A DNA stretch of 64,000 bases from Prorocentrum cordatum. Its lineage: Eukaryota > Sar > Dinophyceae > Prorocentrales > Prorocentraceae. The DNA lies in the NCBI GenBank assembly GCA_963575745.1, contig CAUYUJ010011192.1, positions 1 through 64,000 of the forward strand. Reading direction: 5' to 3'. The notes beneath the pieces were generated by a model. The model searched no databases. It worked only from the letters and a program-made list of their open reading frames with translations, and was not told the origin of the DNA. Position numbers and translations under genes: made by a program. This document shows, one piece after another, positions 1 to 9,982 of this stretch; the stretch's first letter is position 1, and each line of letters starts with the position of its first letter.

Positions 1-3000
1 GCTGTGCCAATACCTGCGGCCCAAACCCCCTGAGCCCATCGCACCACTGGCGCCATGGCCCACTTGTCAGCTTTGGACTCCTACAGTGCGAAAGTAACTG
101 GTCTGCTTTTGCCTCTACGCTGTGGTCCAGTGGCCGATAATTCCATAGCTCTGAGTTGCTCCAAACACTTGTTAGACGAACCACCAATACATGAGGCAAA
201 CGCTCAAGCAGGCAAGAGTCCACAAGTTACCAGTTTGAGTGCTCCCTGGCCCGCAACACGAACTAGCTGCCTCAAACGCGCAGCTCTCTGTTTGACTTTC
301 TAAATCCTCTTGGCCCTCTTGGTGCCCCTGGAAACGGTAACATATTCCCCAGCTCTGAAGTCGGACCCCAGGTTGGCGGCGATCTGCTGTTGTTTCCCTG
401 CCCAAGGCCCTAGGGCCTTTAATATGTTCCTGCCGAGTGCTGCAGATGATGCAACTAGAGAACACTTTTCCACTGACAAGGTGGCGTCCAGCTCATCCTT
501 GATCATTGCGGCAAGCTGCTTGGCGGCCTGCACAATCCACTTAAGCACGCCCTGGCTCACGCCGAACGCCGTGAGCGAAGAGTCATCCACATAGAAATCG
601 AAGTAGATGGCCGAGTTGAGGGAGGTAATTATGAGGAAACCTTGGAAGCAGTAGGTCCTGACATAACTATGGCGAACGAACGTCCCGCCACAATGCCTCT
701 GAAAGCGTACAAAGCTTTAGACGCTGCTCTCTTGTATCCTACAAACCTCGCAGGGCCATGCGCAGCAAGATGGAACTGCATAAGCGTAGGACTAAAACCT
801 AGCTCTAGGCCTCTGGCAAGCAACCTGGCTCTCGCAAATCGTCCGTGAAAGGGGGCCAGGTCCCAAAAGAGGCCCACTGAGGCCTCACCAGAGGCCTTAG
901 ATGCTTCACTTCTAACACTCTGCCTCCAAACAACGTCAATAGGGGAGCTACCAGGCCCACAGCTGAACCACGGGTGGTCAAACTTGTACATCCAATCCCT
1001 GGCGCATGATAACCTGATCTTCCCAGAAACCTTGTAGAACACACTGAAGATCCCAATGGTGCGTGCGATAGCCCTTGGAGGCCTTAGGGAGCAGCGCCAT
1101 GAGAACCCACTGAAGCTGAGGCGTGAGCGCTCCTAGGCACTCAGAAATCCCAAGAAGGTATATGAATACTTGTACTCCTCGCTCGGACAGGCAAGATAGG
1201 TGACGGCAGTGAAAGCCATCTAGACGGACTGCTGACCTGGTGGAGTACGCCTTGCATATGTCCTGCACCGCGGTGACAGATGGCAAAGGCAATGCTGGCT
1301 GTGCAACGGGCGTGCATTGATGAGGCTCAGGTGTGGCCTCCCACAACTTGTCGTATTTGCGGTTATACTCATCAATCAAGGCCTGCACGCTGTTAGACCC
1401 CACCCCTTCAAACACAAATACTTCAGGTTCCCCTTGACCGGTTTTTCTTATATATATATAAACAAAAACCGACGTGCTGGGCCCGCTCCTTTGTTAAGCG
1501 CATTTGTGGCCCAATCTCTCAAACTTTCCCTGTGCTTGCTGTGGGGGTCTGAAATGACTGCCCTTGCATATTCTACCACCAAGCCAGATTCTTCCACAAG
1601 CCCGAAGCATAAGTCGTTACGGTCCCCTGGATCGAGCCCCGACTGGCAATGCAGATGCGAACGAACCCGTCGGGCAATGTCCTGAATAGTCCGAAAAATG
1701 TTGCTGGTACTAGCGCGCCCTAGCACATGATGTGGCTTGGCGGTAGCAAACTTGCGGCGGAGACTGTCTAGATCTCTCGCGCGCTCTGAAAAGATGGCCG
1801 GCTTGGCGAAGTCCACCAAGCTCAGCAGCTGGATCAGTCGCCCGATGCGCGACGCAAGCCAGGAAGGGCCTTGCGCGACTGCTGCGAAACATTTGTGGAC
1901 TGGATTCCTCTGGACCAGCGGGGCGGGACGCGGTTTCGGCAGTAATCCTCGAACTCCTGGCCTGGTGAGTTTCGATGTCGTCCGATCCGCCGCCTCCCTC
2001 TCCGCCTTCTGAGCCCAGTATCGGTGCAGAACTCCTAGATGTCTCCTCACTCCTGTTGGCTTGGTTTCCCCTGCTAGTCCTTGGAGCTGAAAGAAAATAT
2101 CTTCGCAGCGCTCCAACAGCTCCGCCCAATCGACGGACGAGACTCCAATCTCGTTCTCCCCTGGCAGCTCGCACGACATAGCTGGTACTGCGTCGAACTG
2201 TAAAATTCTCACTTGATGCATACTGGCTGGCAAACCTATGCGCACAGGAAAGTGAGGCCTGCCGTGCCAGTCAAAGTCTGTTGAAACTGACGTGACCAGT
2301 TTAGCCAACTCTGACTCAACCACGAAATAATCTATTACCTTTAATTTGCCTTGGCTTGACAATGGGGGCTCTGAAACCAAAACTTGGGCCCCGAGCGCCT
2401 CTGAAAACCCAGGGGAGGCCAGGGGCTCATGCAGCATGTTGAAATCTCCCCCCAAGAATGAACTGCGTGCTTGACGCTTTGCAGGGCGTGGCAACACGCT
2501 CCAGCATCTCCAAGTTGGTGGCAGAAAGGCCCTCTGAGACTTTCCCATAGACAGAGACACAAAGGGCGCCTGGGGCCCCTGGGAACTCTACCACACATGA
2601 CAGCGCACGCCCCTGAAAGAGGATACCCTCGGGGGAAAGGAAGGTGGCTCAAGATTGTAGGCCCCCAGAGTGGCTCTGACGAAGATGGCCACTCCAGATG
2701 ACACGCCCTCGTCCCCCAGCTCGTTGAGACTGGAACGAGACGCACCAGAAGGGCCCGTGAAACTCGGCGCCCAGAATGGCTTCCAGCCATTTTTTAGCCC
2801 CCAAGCACTAGCGGTTCCCAGGGACCATTCGAAAAGCTTGATCTCCTGAGCAAGCAAAACTGCGACCGTGGAATTCTGCAACTCTCCCAGTCTCTGCTTC
2901 ATGGTACCCCAGGACGAACCATTAAATTTTTCCACCAGCATAGCTTCCCCACCATCACCAATTTCCCATTCAAGCTGGCTCTGGTCGAAATCAAAATCGC

Positions 3001-3148
3001 TGTCGGAAAATTCTGTCCCATAATGGCTGAAGTCACTATGGTATGCTGTGCTACATGTGCCTGCAGCAGCGCCGGGCTCACAGCAACCTGCAGGAACTGA
3101 AAAACATGTGCTACCCTGGCGACCTCCTGGCCGCCTCAGATGCATCAT
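1..3148 (-). pseudogene. LINE ORF2 (APE endonuclease + reverse transcriptase), decayed
   Basis: The polyprotein would nick target DNA and reverse transcribe the LINE RNA. An ATG at 3148 overlaps the end of ORF1. Endonuclease motifs appear in order on the minus strand: AQEIKLFEW near 2855 (catalytic Glu), LGGDFNM near 2445, VIDYFVV near 2335 and GRPHFPVRIG near 2255 (catalytic His). The RT follows, with ALLPKASKGYR around 1080, a motif-B-like RGIVAGRSFA around 680 and FYVDDSS at about 577-605, the catalytic Asp pair. Reading moves between frames near 2600, 2480, 1430, 1040 and 600, so the gene is a pseudogene. The C-terminal RNase H and Cys-rich tail expected from the other two copies are beyond the window edge. 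Confidence 0.85.
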
Positions 3149-4472
3149 CGTCAGACAATTCCGCGGCTGCACCTCCAGCGCCACGAGGGGATCTTGACCC
3201 GCGATCTCGGTGTTGTCCCTCCTCATGTGCTGGTGACTGGCCCTTGCCCACTCCCGCCCCTCGCCCAGCACCAGGTCCAGGCGGGGCTCGTGGGCCTGCT
3301 GGCTGCGGCACGGCTGGCTGCTTGGCGACCGTGGGCCGCGGCGTCGGTGGATGGGATGCAGGCGTAGGCGGCTGTGACACCGCCGCCTTCGCGAGCTCCT
3401 TCTTCTTGGCCTCCCAGGCTGCACGTTGCTCACCTGGCAGAAGTGACTCCAGAACCTCGAGCTGCTGCTTCTCGAGGCTGGGGCCGTGCTCATCGTCGTC
3501 CACTCGCATCTCACGAATGGCCGCCTCCTCAAACTTTTGTGCCAGCTGCTGTGCTGCGGTGAGCAATTGAGCGATCTCGGCGTCCTGAGGGGCCTTGGCG
3601 ACCAACGACTCCAGCGAAAGCTTGAAATAATTGAAGTCGCCCAAGTGCGCACGAGCTGTTGTCGCCCATGTATGTGATTGCTGATCCTCCTCCGTCTTGA
3701 GCTGCTTCTCGGCCACATCGAGCCTCTGCTGTAGCTGCTTGCTGTCATCTCGCATGGTGTCCAATAGTGATTCCATCTGCCCAATGTACTCAGTATCCTC
3801 TTCCAGTTGCTTTCGCAGTTTATCCACTTTGTCCCGTGCTCGCTTGACTCGAACCGTCGCTCGATGCACTTGGTTGTGGTGGGGCAGGTGCACGGCGGCC
3901 TGCTCCTTAAGCTGTGCAAGCTTCTGTGTGGGTGCTGAAAGGCTCTGCTCGTGACCAGGGACGAGCTCGTCAGTAACTGAGCTGGCGTAGGCGATGTACT
4001 TCTCCAGAGACTCAATCTGGCTGTGTATCTTGTCTGCCGCCACTGTTGTGGCCGCTTGCTGTTGGTCATCATCCCCATCTCCTTTAGGCTGTAGCTATAG
4101 TTTGGCTGGAGGGGTGGCTCCCCCGTGCCGATTGTGGCAATATTTGAACAAATTTGTCTGCTTTGCTCCAGCTGCATATTGGGCTGACGACGCAACTCCA
4201 GTTCCTCCTTGATCATTCCCCTTGCCCTTCTTCGGAGGCCAACCGTTTGGCGGCTGAAAGTTGGCTCCGCAATACTTGCACTGGCGAATGCCAGAGTCGA
4301 TAAATACCCAACTGCGCGGGCAACTCTTGCAGCACACCCATTGCCTCGGCCTGCCGCTGACCATGGCTGATGTGGGCGGGTTGACACGTGAATGGTGATC
4401 TAACTCTGTGGCTGCGGCTGCACCACTAGGGGAGGAGAATGACAGACGGCCCCCTGGCCAGGGCAAGGCCAC
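3111..4472 (-). pseudogene. LINE ORF1, zinc finger and coiled coil, with in-frame TAG
   Basis: This is the RNA-binding/chaperone-type ORF1 of the LINE. It starts at ATG 4472, about 50 nt inside the spliced-leader relic. Residues about 45-70 form a CxxC...CxxC zinc knuckle (VCCKSCPRS...IRQCKYCGA), the usual N-terminus of dinoflagellate LINE ORF1. An in-frame TAG at 4095-4097 interrupts the frame; the same frame then runs on through a long coiled coil (EKYIAYASSVTDE, then Lys/Glu/Gln-rich heptads to about 3500) and a Pro/Gly-rich tail ending at 3111. Total 454 codons including the internal stop. Decay is the simplest reading of the stop. Confidence 0.8.
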
Positions 4473-4524
4473 CTGTGGGGGCCGTCAGAAAACTGGTCTC
4501 TGCATCACCTCGATAAATGTTTTA

Positions 4525-4546
4525 CTTGAGCCAAAATGGCTACGGA
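4525..4546 (-). other. Relic dinoflagellate spliced leader, 22/22
   Basis: On the minus strand these 22 bases match the conserved DinoSL exactly (5' base T, then CCGTAGCC..., core GTAGCCATTTTGGCTCAAG). It lies just upstream of LINE ORF1 in the same orientation, so it is the trans-spliced 5' end of the mRNA that was reverse transcribed. It is not an SL RNA gene: the SL is followed by LINE sequence rather than an SL-RNA intron. Confidence 0.95.
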
Positions 4547-4610
4547 CGCCGGAACGCGCTGCGAGCGCTCCAGCACGCTCTGGAAGGATTTATTCCAGCC
4601 CTCTATAGAG

Positions 4611-4835
4611 AGGTCTCCCAGATGGGGTCCGAGTAGATGGGGTCGGAGGATTGCACCGGATCGCCGATGTATCATGCATCGGCGATACATCGACGATGCA
4701 TCGGCGACGCCGGCGACGCATCCGCGACGTCTGCATGGTGGAAATCGGGCTCCACGTCGAGCCGCACCGTCGATGCATCGGCCATGCGGCGCCATTTTCC
4801 GACCCCATCTACTCCGACCCCATCTGGGGGGGCCT
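4611..4835. repeat. GATGCATCGG-type MITE, copy A
   Basis: A 225-bp element with long inverted ends: AGGTCTCCCAGATGGGGTC... at 4611-4647 and the complement ending ...CCCATCTGGGGGGGCCT at 4798-4835. Each arm contains AGATGGGGTCGGAGTAG twice in tandem. The core is built from CATCGGCGATG/GATGCATCGG motifs. No transposase is present, so it is non-autonomous. Other copies are at 7115, 8432, 19278 (partial), 45860, and an end fragment at 39774-39803. Confidence 0.8.
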
Positions 4836-4928
4836 GGACTCTAGCCTCGAGGGTTCCGACCCTCTCTCTCGGGGTGGGGGGAGGTTTCTCCCTGCCGCGG
4901 AGCCACAGGACACACCCCTGGGGCCCTG

Positions 4929-5090
4929 CAGTGGGGGCCCGACCACAAGAAACCCAACCCTGAGACCCCAGGACGTCCATTGAATTCTGGTGTGGTAACG
5001 TCACGCCGTCCATAGCACAACCATCGCCATCCAAGAAACCCAGGGCACCCTGGAGGCGACCAGGGTGTTTCTTGGCATGGGTCTCCACTG
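4929..5090. repeat. Short TIR element, Tc1/mariner-like ends, copy 1
   Basis: It begins CAGTGGGGGCCC and ends in the imperfect complement ...GGGTCTCCACTG; internally it has ACAAGAAACCCA and TGTTTCTTGGCATGG facing each other. It is strongly similar to 7807-7979, which is flanked by TA. Here both flanks are TG. Non-autonomous, no ORF of interest. Confidence 0.7.
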
Positions 5091-5294
5091 TGCAGGTCGA
5101 GGCGGAACTGCCATGGACCGAGGCCTGGAGGGTGCAACTGCTCTGTTACGGATCTACCGGAGGTATAGACAGGAGCGCCGTGGAGCACAGAGCGCCCTGC
5201 TGAACAGCTCGCGGGCCAGGCCTGGCGGGCGCGGGCCTGCAAAAAGAGCTGCGGCCGCAGCGCTCTATCGAGAAGCGCAGGTGGGCACTTCGCC

Positions 5295-5440
5295 AGGTCG
5301 GGCGTGTCCTCCTACAGGTGGATTTTGAAAGAAAAATTTTAAAACATCAAATAATACCCAGAAAGAGCTCAAGAGCACTCCAAAAATCGTCCTCAGACTA
5401 TTTTTGAATATTCCTCCTGTAGAGGGACAGGCCCGACTTA
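5295..5440. repeat. AGTCGGGC/CTACAGG TIR element, copy 1
   Basis: The left end AGGTCGGGCGTGTCCTCCTACAGG faces a right end whose complement reads AAGTCGGGCCTGTCCCTCTACAGG (about 24 bp, few mismatches). The interior is AT-rich and non-coding. The same ends occur at 17042-17160 and 47124-47265 around different interiors. Confidence 0.75.
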
Positions 5441-5791
5441 AACCTTGCAGGGTGGGGGCTCGATCAGCCTCCGACCCAAAGTCAAACGCCCAGCGTCAGA
5501 CGCAACCGAGGGGAGGCCCGCAGAATGCGCAAGAGCGATCCTAGACAGGAGTGACCTCTGCTTGGAGCCGCGTGTACACACATATACACATTTACACTCA
5601 TGACGATGACAAAAAGGTGTGCGGACCTTCGCCCGAAACATGTCTTGCACATATTTTCATATGTTGTGGATCGTCTCACGCTCGCGAGACTGCCCCGAAG
5701 AATGACCATTGAGCATTCCTGGGGGGCCAGGCCTAGAGGGTGTGGACGCAGGGCACTCGGGAGGCGTGCCATGTTCTGCTCCAATTTGCAG

Positions 5792-5902
5792 TGTCTGTTT
5801 GGGATCAGCTGCTCGCCATGGGCGACGCGCCGACACCTCCAGAGTTGCACCGACGACCAGCAAATGAAGTCGCCAGGTTCCTGCGCGCAGCTCTACAGAA
5901 AG
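5792..5902 (+). CDS. Possible internal exon, unknown protein
   Basis: An open segment with ordinary protein composition (VSVWDQLLAMGDAP, then PELHRRPANEVARFLRAAL) lies between an acceptor-like ccaatttgcag and a GC-type donor (aaag/gcaggg); dinoflagellate introns often start with GC. No homolog is recognised and no neighbouring exon was found. 5441-5791 and 5903-6226 show nothing else that I can identify. Confidence 0.2.
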
Positions 5903-6226
5903 GCAGGGGACCTGGCCCAGGAACATACTCAATGTGTCCACTAGACTGTGCGCGGCGGCGGTTGCGAGCGCGAGCGTGCTCTCACGGCCATTCTCCTGTC
6001 GCCACCTCGGCGCGCGGCTTCGGGGGGGGGGGCGCGCCGTGGGAGGACCAAGCCTGTAGGCACGCGGGCGCGGATGCTGCAGGGGGGGGGGGCACGGCGG
6101 GCCGCACCCAACATGTCACCCTGAGCTCGAGCAGGAGACCGGCTACAGAGTTGACGTAACCTCGGGAGGTCTGAGTTTTGATCACCCCCTTTGAACTCGG
6201 CGGTGACTAGGACTGGTCCTGAAGCC

Positions 6227-6314
6227 TATTCCTCCTCCTCCCCCCTCTCCCCCTCCTCCTTCTCCTCCTCCTGCTCCTCTTCCTCCTCCTCCTCCTCCTC
6301 CTCTTCCTCCTGGT
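6227..6314. repeat. (CTC)n microsatellite
   Basis: An impure CTC/TCC trinucleotide array. Serine- and leucine-rich open frames across it are compositional. Confidence 0.85.
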
Positions 6315-6476
6315 TGTCGTCGTCGTCGATGCGCGGCGTGTGCTGCGGAACAAGATGGTTACCCGCTATTGGTGAGACCCCAGTCCGAGAACTTCAATAA
6401 GGCCGCCGATGCAAATAATTAGCTACCCCTTTTGGGGGGGTCTAAAGACTTGTCGCGGTTATCCCAAAGTTCATGC

Positions 6477-6552
6477 TCGTTGAATCTACGACACATACGC
6501 GTAATGTTCGTAGATCTACGAACATGATACGATTGTTTTGTAGATTCGACGA
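6477..6552. repeat. Imperfect long palindrome with perfect 22-bp core
   Basis: 6504-6525 is a perfect palindrome with half-site ATGTTCGTAGA. The arms extend: GTTGAATCTACGAC near 6479 faces GTAGATTCGACG near 6541. It could form a cruciform or be a remnant foldback element. No adjacent gene. Confidence 0.7.
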
Positions 6553-6694
6553 AAACTTCGATCCTGTGGTAAATCAATGCTGTAGTCGATCTGTACTCGA
6601 AGAGTCGTGTCGTGGCGACCCGTGCGCTGGCTTCTGACACTGTGCCGCACGGATTCCTTGCCTCGTCGCTGGCCCGACCCTCCCTGTCGCTCCG

Positions 6695-6815
6695 AGCGCC
6701 AGGAGCATGCCGGGGGCGGTGCCCCAGGCGCCGCCAGGGGGGCCCCAGTGCAAACCCAATAAATACGCGCAGGCCATCGAAGCTTTATGCGCATGCAGAT
6801 GTGCCTCACTCGAGG
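6695..6815. repeat. Degraded foldback element related to 17910-18119
   Basis: The GC-rich centre (CGGTGCCCCAGGCGCC...) and the right arm (CCAGTGCAAACCCAATAAATACGCGC, then AAGCTTTATGCGCATG) parallel the better-preserved copy at 17910-18119. The left arm is too diverged to define a boundary. Confidence 0.4.
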
Positions 6816-7114
6816 GGTCGCGGCCGCGTCGACACGGCACGATGCCGCCGTAGCTCCTAGGGTGGAAACAGGTCTTGGACTCTGGGGCCTTCCACCAGGA
6901 CCAGCTCTTCACCATGAGTCTTCATCTTGAATCGTTTTGGGCAATCCCGTGGAGCCCCGGGAAGGACCCGGAGAGCCAAAAAAACGTAAACACAAATCCA
7001 AGATCTGTGCCCCTTAGGCCCTAGCGCCAACCCGAGACACACGAACGGACCTCCGAAAGTTGACGGTTGTGCCGCACTGGGGGCGAAACTTCAAGATACC
7101 GATGCCGCACTCAA

Positions 7115-7352
7115 GAGGCCTCCTAGATGGGTCGGAATAGATCGCGCCGCATCGTCGATACATCGTCGATGCATCCGCAATGCATAGGCGATGCATCGGC
7201 GATGCACCAGCGATGCATCGTCGACGTCGGCGATGTATCGGCGACGTCGGCGTGAAGCAAATCGGGCTGCACATCGAGCCGCGTCGCCGATGCATCGACG
7301 ATGCGGCGCGAACCTCAGACCCCATCTACTCGGACCCTATCTACGAGGCCTA
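7115..7352. repeat. GATGCATCGG-type MITE, copy B
   Basis: Ends GAGGCCTCCTAGATGGGTCGG and ...CGGACCCTATCTACGAGGCCT are inverted repeats. The core has at least five GATGCATCGGC-type repeats followed by GTCGGCGTGAAGCAAATCGGGCT, shared with copies C and D. The repeat at 7367 follows within 15 bp. Confidence 0.8.
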
Positions 7353-7366
7353 GATTGAGGGGGCCC

Positions 7367-7520
7367 AGGGACACACAAATAAAGAAGTACAAACAAATCC
7401 CAGGATTCACCCATAGTTTCTCATATTTTCTGGATTCTCGTCTCCCCACCCACTTCCCATGCTTTCCCACATTTTCGAAGGCATCGACGATGAATTGTGT
7501 CTGTGTGTCTGTGTCCCTCC
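7367..7520. repeat. ACACACAAATAAA / CATATTTTCTGG interspersed repeat, copy 1
   Basis: It starts AGGGACACACAAATAAA, contains TCATATTTTCTGGATTCTCG and ends GTGTCTGTGTCCCTCC; the ends are weakly inverted. Copies at 42443-42590 and 45238-45385 share the order of these blocks. Non-coding. Confidence 0.7.
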
Positions 7521-7806
7521 AGACCCTCCTGTGGCACGTTCGGGATCAGGACTTCCGGGCGCACCCGGCTGTGCCGACGAGGCACGGGCAGCGGCACGGG
7601 CACCTCCCGCTCCTCTCAGGCGCTTCCTCTTCGACGCACGCGTGCAGCGGGAGCTGGACCACGACGGGCGCCTCTTCTTCGGCGCATGCAGTGGGCGCTT
7701 CTTCCTCGACGCATACAGTAGGGTAGGAGGCGGTACCCTCGATCCGTCATTCTTCGCCTCGCCCTTCCCTCCCCCTTCTCGCCGTCGTCCACCTCCTCCT
7801 CACTTA

Positions 7807-7979
7807 CAGTGGGGGCCAGTCCACGAGAAACCTTCCACAAGAAACCCAATCCCAAGACCCCAGGACGTCCAGTGATGTTTGGTGTGACGTCACGCTGTCC
7901 ATCGCAGAACCATCGAAATCCAAGGAACTGGGGGCACTCTGGAGGCGAGCAGTGTGTTTCTTGGCATGGGTTTCCACTG
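7807..7979. repeat. Short TIR element, Tc1/mariner-like, copy 2 with TA duplication
   Basis: It begins CAGTGGGGGCC and ends GGGTTTCCACTG with TA immediately outside both ends (ctTA/CAGTGG and CCACTG/TAat), the target duplication of Tc1/mariner elements. The interior aligns with 4929-5090 (CCAGGACGTCCA, TGGAGGCGA blocks). Confidence 0.75.
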
Positions 7980-8119
7980 TAATTTCGAATCCGGTCCACA
8001 TCCGTCACTGGACCCCTCCCGGGGTCCGAGCGCACCGGCGTTCCGAGCTGGGTTCAGCCGTCCATGGTGAGGAGGGGGGGCGCCAGGAGGCCACAAACGA
8101 TGCCGAGACAATGGGAAAA

Positions 8120-8290
8120 CACAAGATTTTCCATGAAGGCCGCGCGAATTTTTTTTGGGGGGGATCGGTGTTGGGCCCCGCTCCCCAGTGCGCGGAGCGC
8201 GCCACGCGCGGCGCCTGAGCACCGCCATGGGGGGGGGACCCAATGCCGCTACAGGAAATCCGCGCGGGCCTGCGAGAAGCTACGTTTGTG
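8120..8290. repeat. Degraded foldback element related to 17910-18119
   Basis: Imperfect arms GGCCGCGCGAATTTTTTTTGG and GGAAATCCGCGCGGGCC surround GTGCGCGGAGCGCGCCACGC, the centre seen in the 17910 copy. Boundaries are approximate. Confidence 0.45.
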
Positions 8291-8431
8291 CCGCTTGCTC
8301 CAGAAAGAGAACTCTAACTCTGTCGGGTTGGGAGGATAGGGTCTGGGAAGATGCGGTGCACGACTGTGCCATGAGCACGCTCGGCGTACGCGATAAGACG
8401 GATGATCTGGTCATCTCCCCCAGCCCCATTA

Positions 8432-8664
8432 GAGGCCTCCTAGATGGGGTCAGAGTAGGTAGATGGGGTTGAAGGATCGCGCCGCATCGCCAATACATCG
8501 GCGATGCATCGGCGATGCATCAGCGATGCATCGTCGACGTCGGCGGTGCATCGGCGACGTCGGCGTGAAGCAAATCGGACTCCGCATCGAGCCGCATCGC
8601 CGATGCATCGACGATGCGGCGCGATCCTCCGACCCCATCTGCTCGGACCCCATCTCAGAGGCCC
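8432..8664. repeat. GATGCATCGG-type MITE, copy C
   Basis: Inverted ends AGAGGCCTCCTAGATGGGGTC and ...GGACCCCATCTCAGAGGCC. The core CATCGGCGATGCATCGGCGATGC and the GCGTGAAGCAAATCGGAC block match copy B closely. Confidence 0.8.
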
Positions 8665-9118
8665 AGACCCCTCCTCCCAACCCGATCACTGTCCTTCAGC
8701 CGTGGTGCCGAGGGGGGCCCCCCTGAGGCCAAAGACGCTGCCCCGGACTCGACCGGACGTATGCTGCAACTTCGGGGGGCTTCGTCTGCCGCCGCTACTT
8801 GCGTCGACACCGCGTCGGATCCGTGCCGAACGCTTCGGATCCGCGTCGAGTCCGCGCCGGATCCGCGCCGCATCCGCGTCGGGTCCGCGTCGAGGCCACG
8901 CCGGATACAGGAAAAGACTGCGCTGTACAGGACAGGCAGGGCCCCGCAAAGATGCAGCATGACGGGCCCCTCCTCCTCCTCCTCCTCCTCCTCCTCCTCC
9001 TCCTTCTCCTCCTCCTCCTCCTCCTCCATTCCTTTTCCTTACGAGCAACTCCTCCCGAGGCCAGGTTCTAGAGCGGGCCGGGCGTTTCGCCTGAGACCTC
9101 CTCACCATTTATGAAACA
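8665..9118. other. No gene seen; GGATCCGCGTCG minisatellite and (CTC)n
   Basis: 8800-8905 is a degenerate 12-15 bp repeat around GGATCCGCGTCG; 8968-9028 is a (CTC)n array. The rest is GC-rich without recognisable coding or RNA features. Confidence 0.6.
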
Positions 9119-9435
9119 TGCTCTCCCTTAGCGCCGCGTGAATTCGTCAAAAAAACTGTAAGAACTTCTCAGATTGAGGGTGGGTCGCTTTCAAAATGCG
9201 ATTCCCGCCTTAGCACCGCGCACATTCATTCTAAACATCTGCCAGAGCTTCACGGATTGAGGGCGGACGGTTTTCACAAAATGTGGCTCTCGCCGTAGCG
9301 CCGCGTGCTTTCGTTTCAAAAACTTGCAAGAGCTTCATGGATTGAGGGCGGCTCCTTTTCTAGATGTGGCTCTCGCCCTAGCGCCGCGCACATTCCATGT
9401 TTAGCATTTGTAGGAGTTTCACGGATTCCCATGAG
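9119..9435. repeat. Four-copy tandem repeat, about 83 bp unit
   Basis: Units begin near 9119, 9198, 9281 and 9365. Each carries TAGCGCCGCG, a run ending in A-rich sequence and CTTCACGGATTGAGGGCGG; the first and last are the most diverged. 9436-9745 shows only a loose GGCG/ATTCAGGAT pattern and no gene. Confidence 0.75.
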
Positions 9436-9745
9436 CAGCGTATCAGAGATGGCGTTTTGGAAGGATTCAGGATTACGAGGGTGCAACAGTTACGATTATT
9501 CGCGGCGCTGCAGTCCCAGGAACGGCGCTCTGGCACGATTCAGCATCGTCATGGCGCAACAGTCAGGTTGATCCGTGGCGTTGGAATCCCGAGAACAATC
9601 AGTTGGCATGCTTCAGGGTCTTCAACCGGTTATCTTCCAACGAGGCCGTTCCCTCAGTGGAAATGAACACTTGCATGGGCCTATGGAGAGGAAGCTTGGA
9701 GGGAGGGTTTATTTCAGCATCGTTGATGAATGGCTCTTGGGTTTA

Positions 9746-9880
9746 CACTGGTCCTCCTCCTCCTGACCCTCCCCCTCCCCCTCCCCCCCCCCTCCCCCTA
9801 CCCTCCCCCCTCCCCCTCCCCCCCGTCCTCATCCCCCTCCTCCTCCTCCTCCTCCTGTCAGTTCTCCTCCTCCTCCTCTT
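9746..9880. repeat. (TCC)n / C-rich array at the 5' side of LINE 2
   Basis: A CCT/CCCT array runs directly into the 5' end of the plus-strand LINE. It is paired with (TCC)n at the LINE's 3' end. Confidence 0.85.
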
Positions 9881-9982
9881 CCTCAGCCATTGCCCGACTC
9901 GAGGACTTCCAGGTGCCAGGAGATTTCTCGCGTCGCAGGGTGCGGCAAGCTTGGCAGTGGCACCGCCGCCCCGAGCACCCAG

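Larger units (their letters stand above)
1..4546 (-). mobile_element. LINE retrotransposon copy 1, 5'-complete, 3' part cut by window
   Basis: A minus-strand non-LTR retrotransposon. Read from its 5' end it has a relic spliced leader, a zinc-finger/coiled-coil ORF1, an APE-type endonuclease and a reverse transcriptase with a YVDD motif near 577-605. The RNase H and 3' end would lie left of position 1. Several frameshifts and an in-frame stop show it is inactive. No (TCC)n array adjoins its 5' end, unlike the other two LINEs here. Confidence 0.9.
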
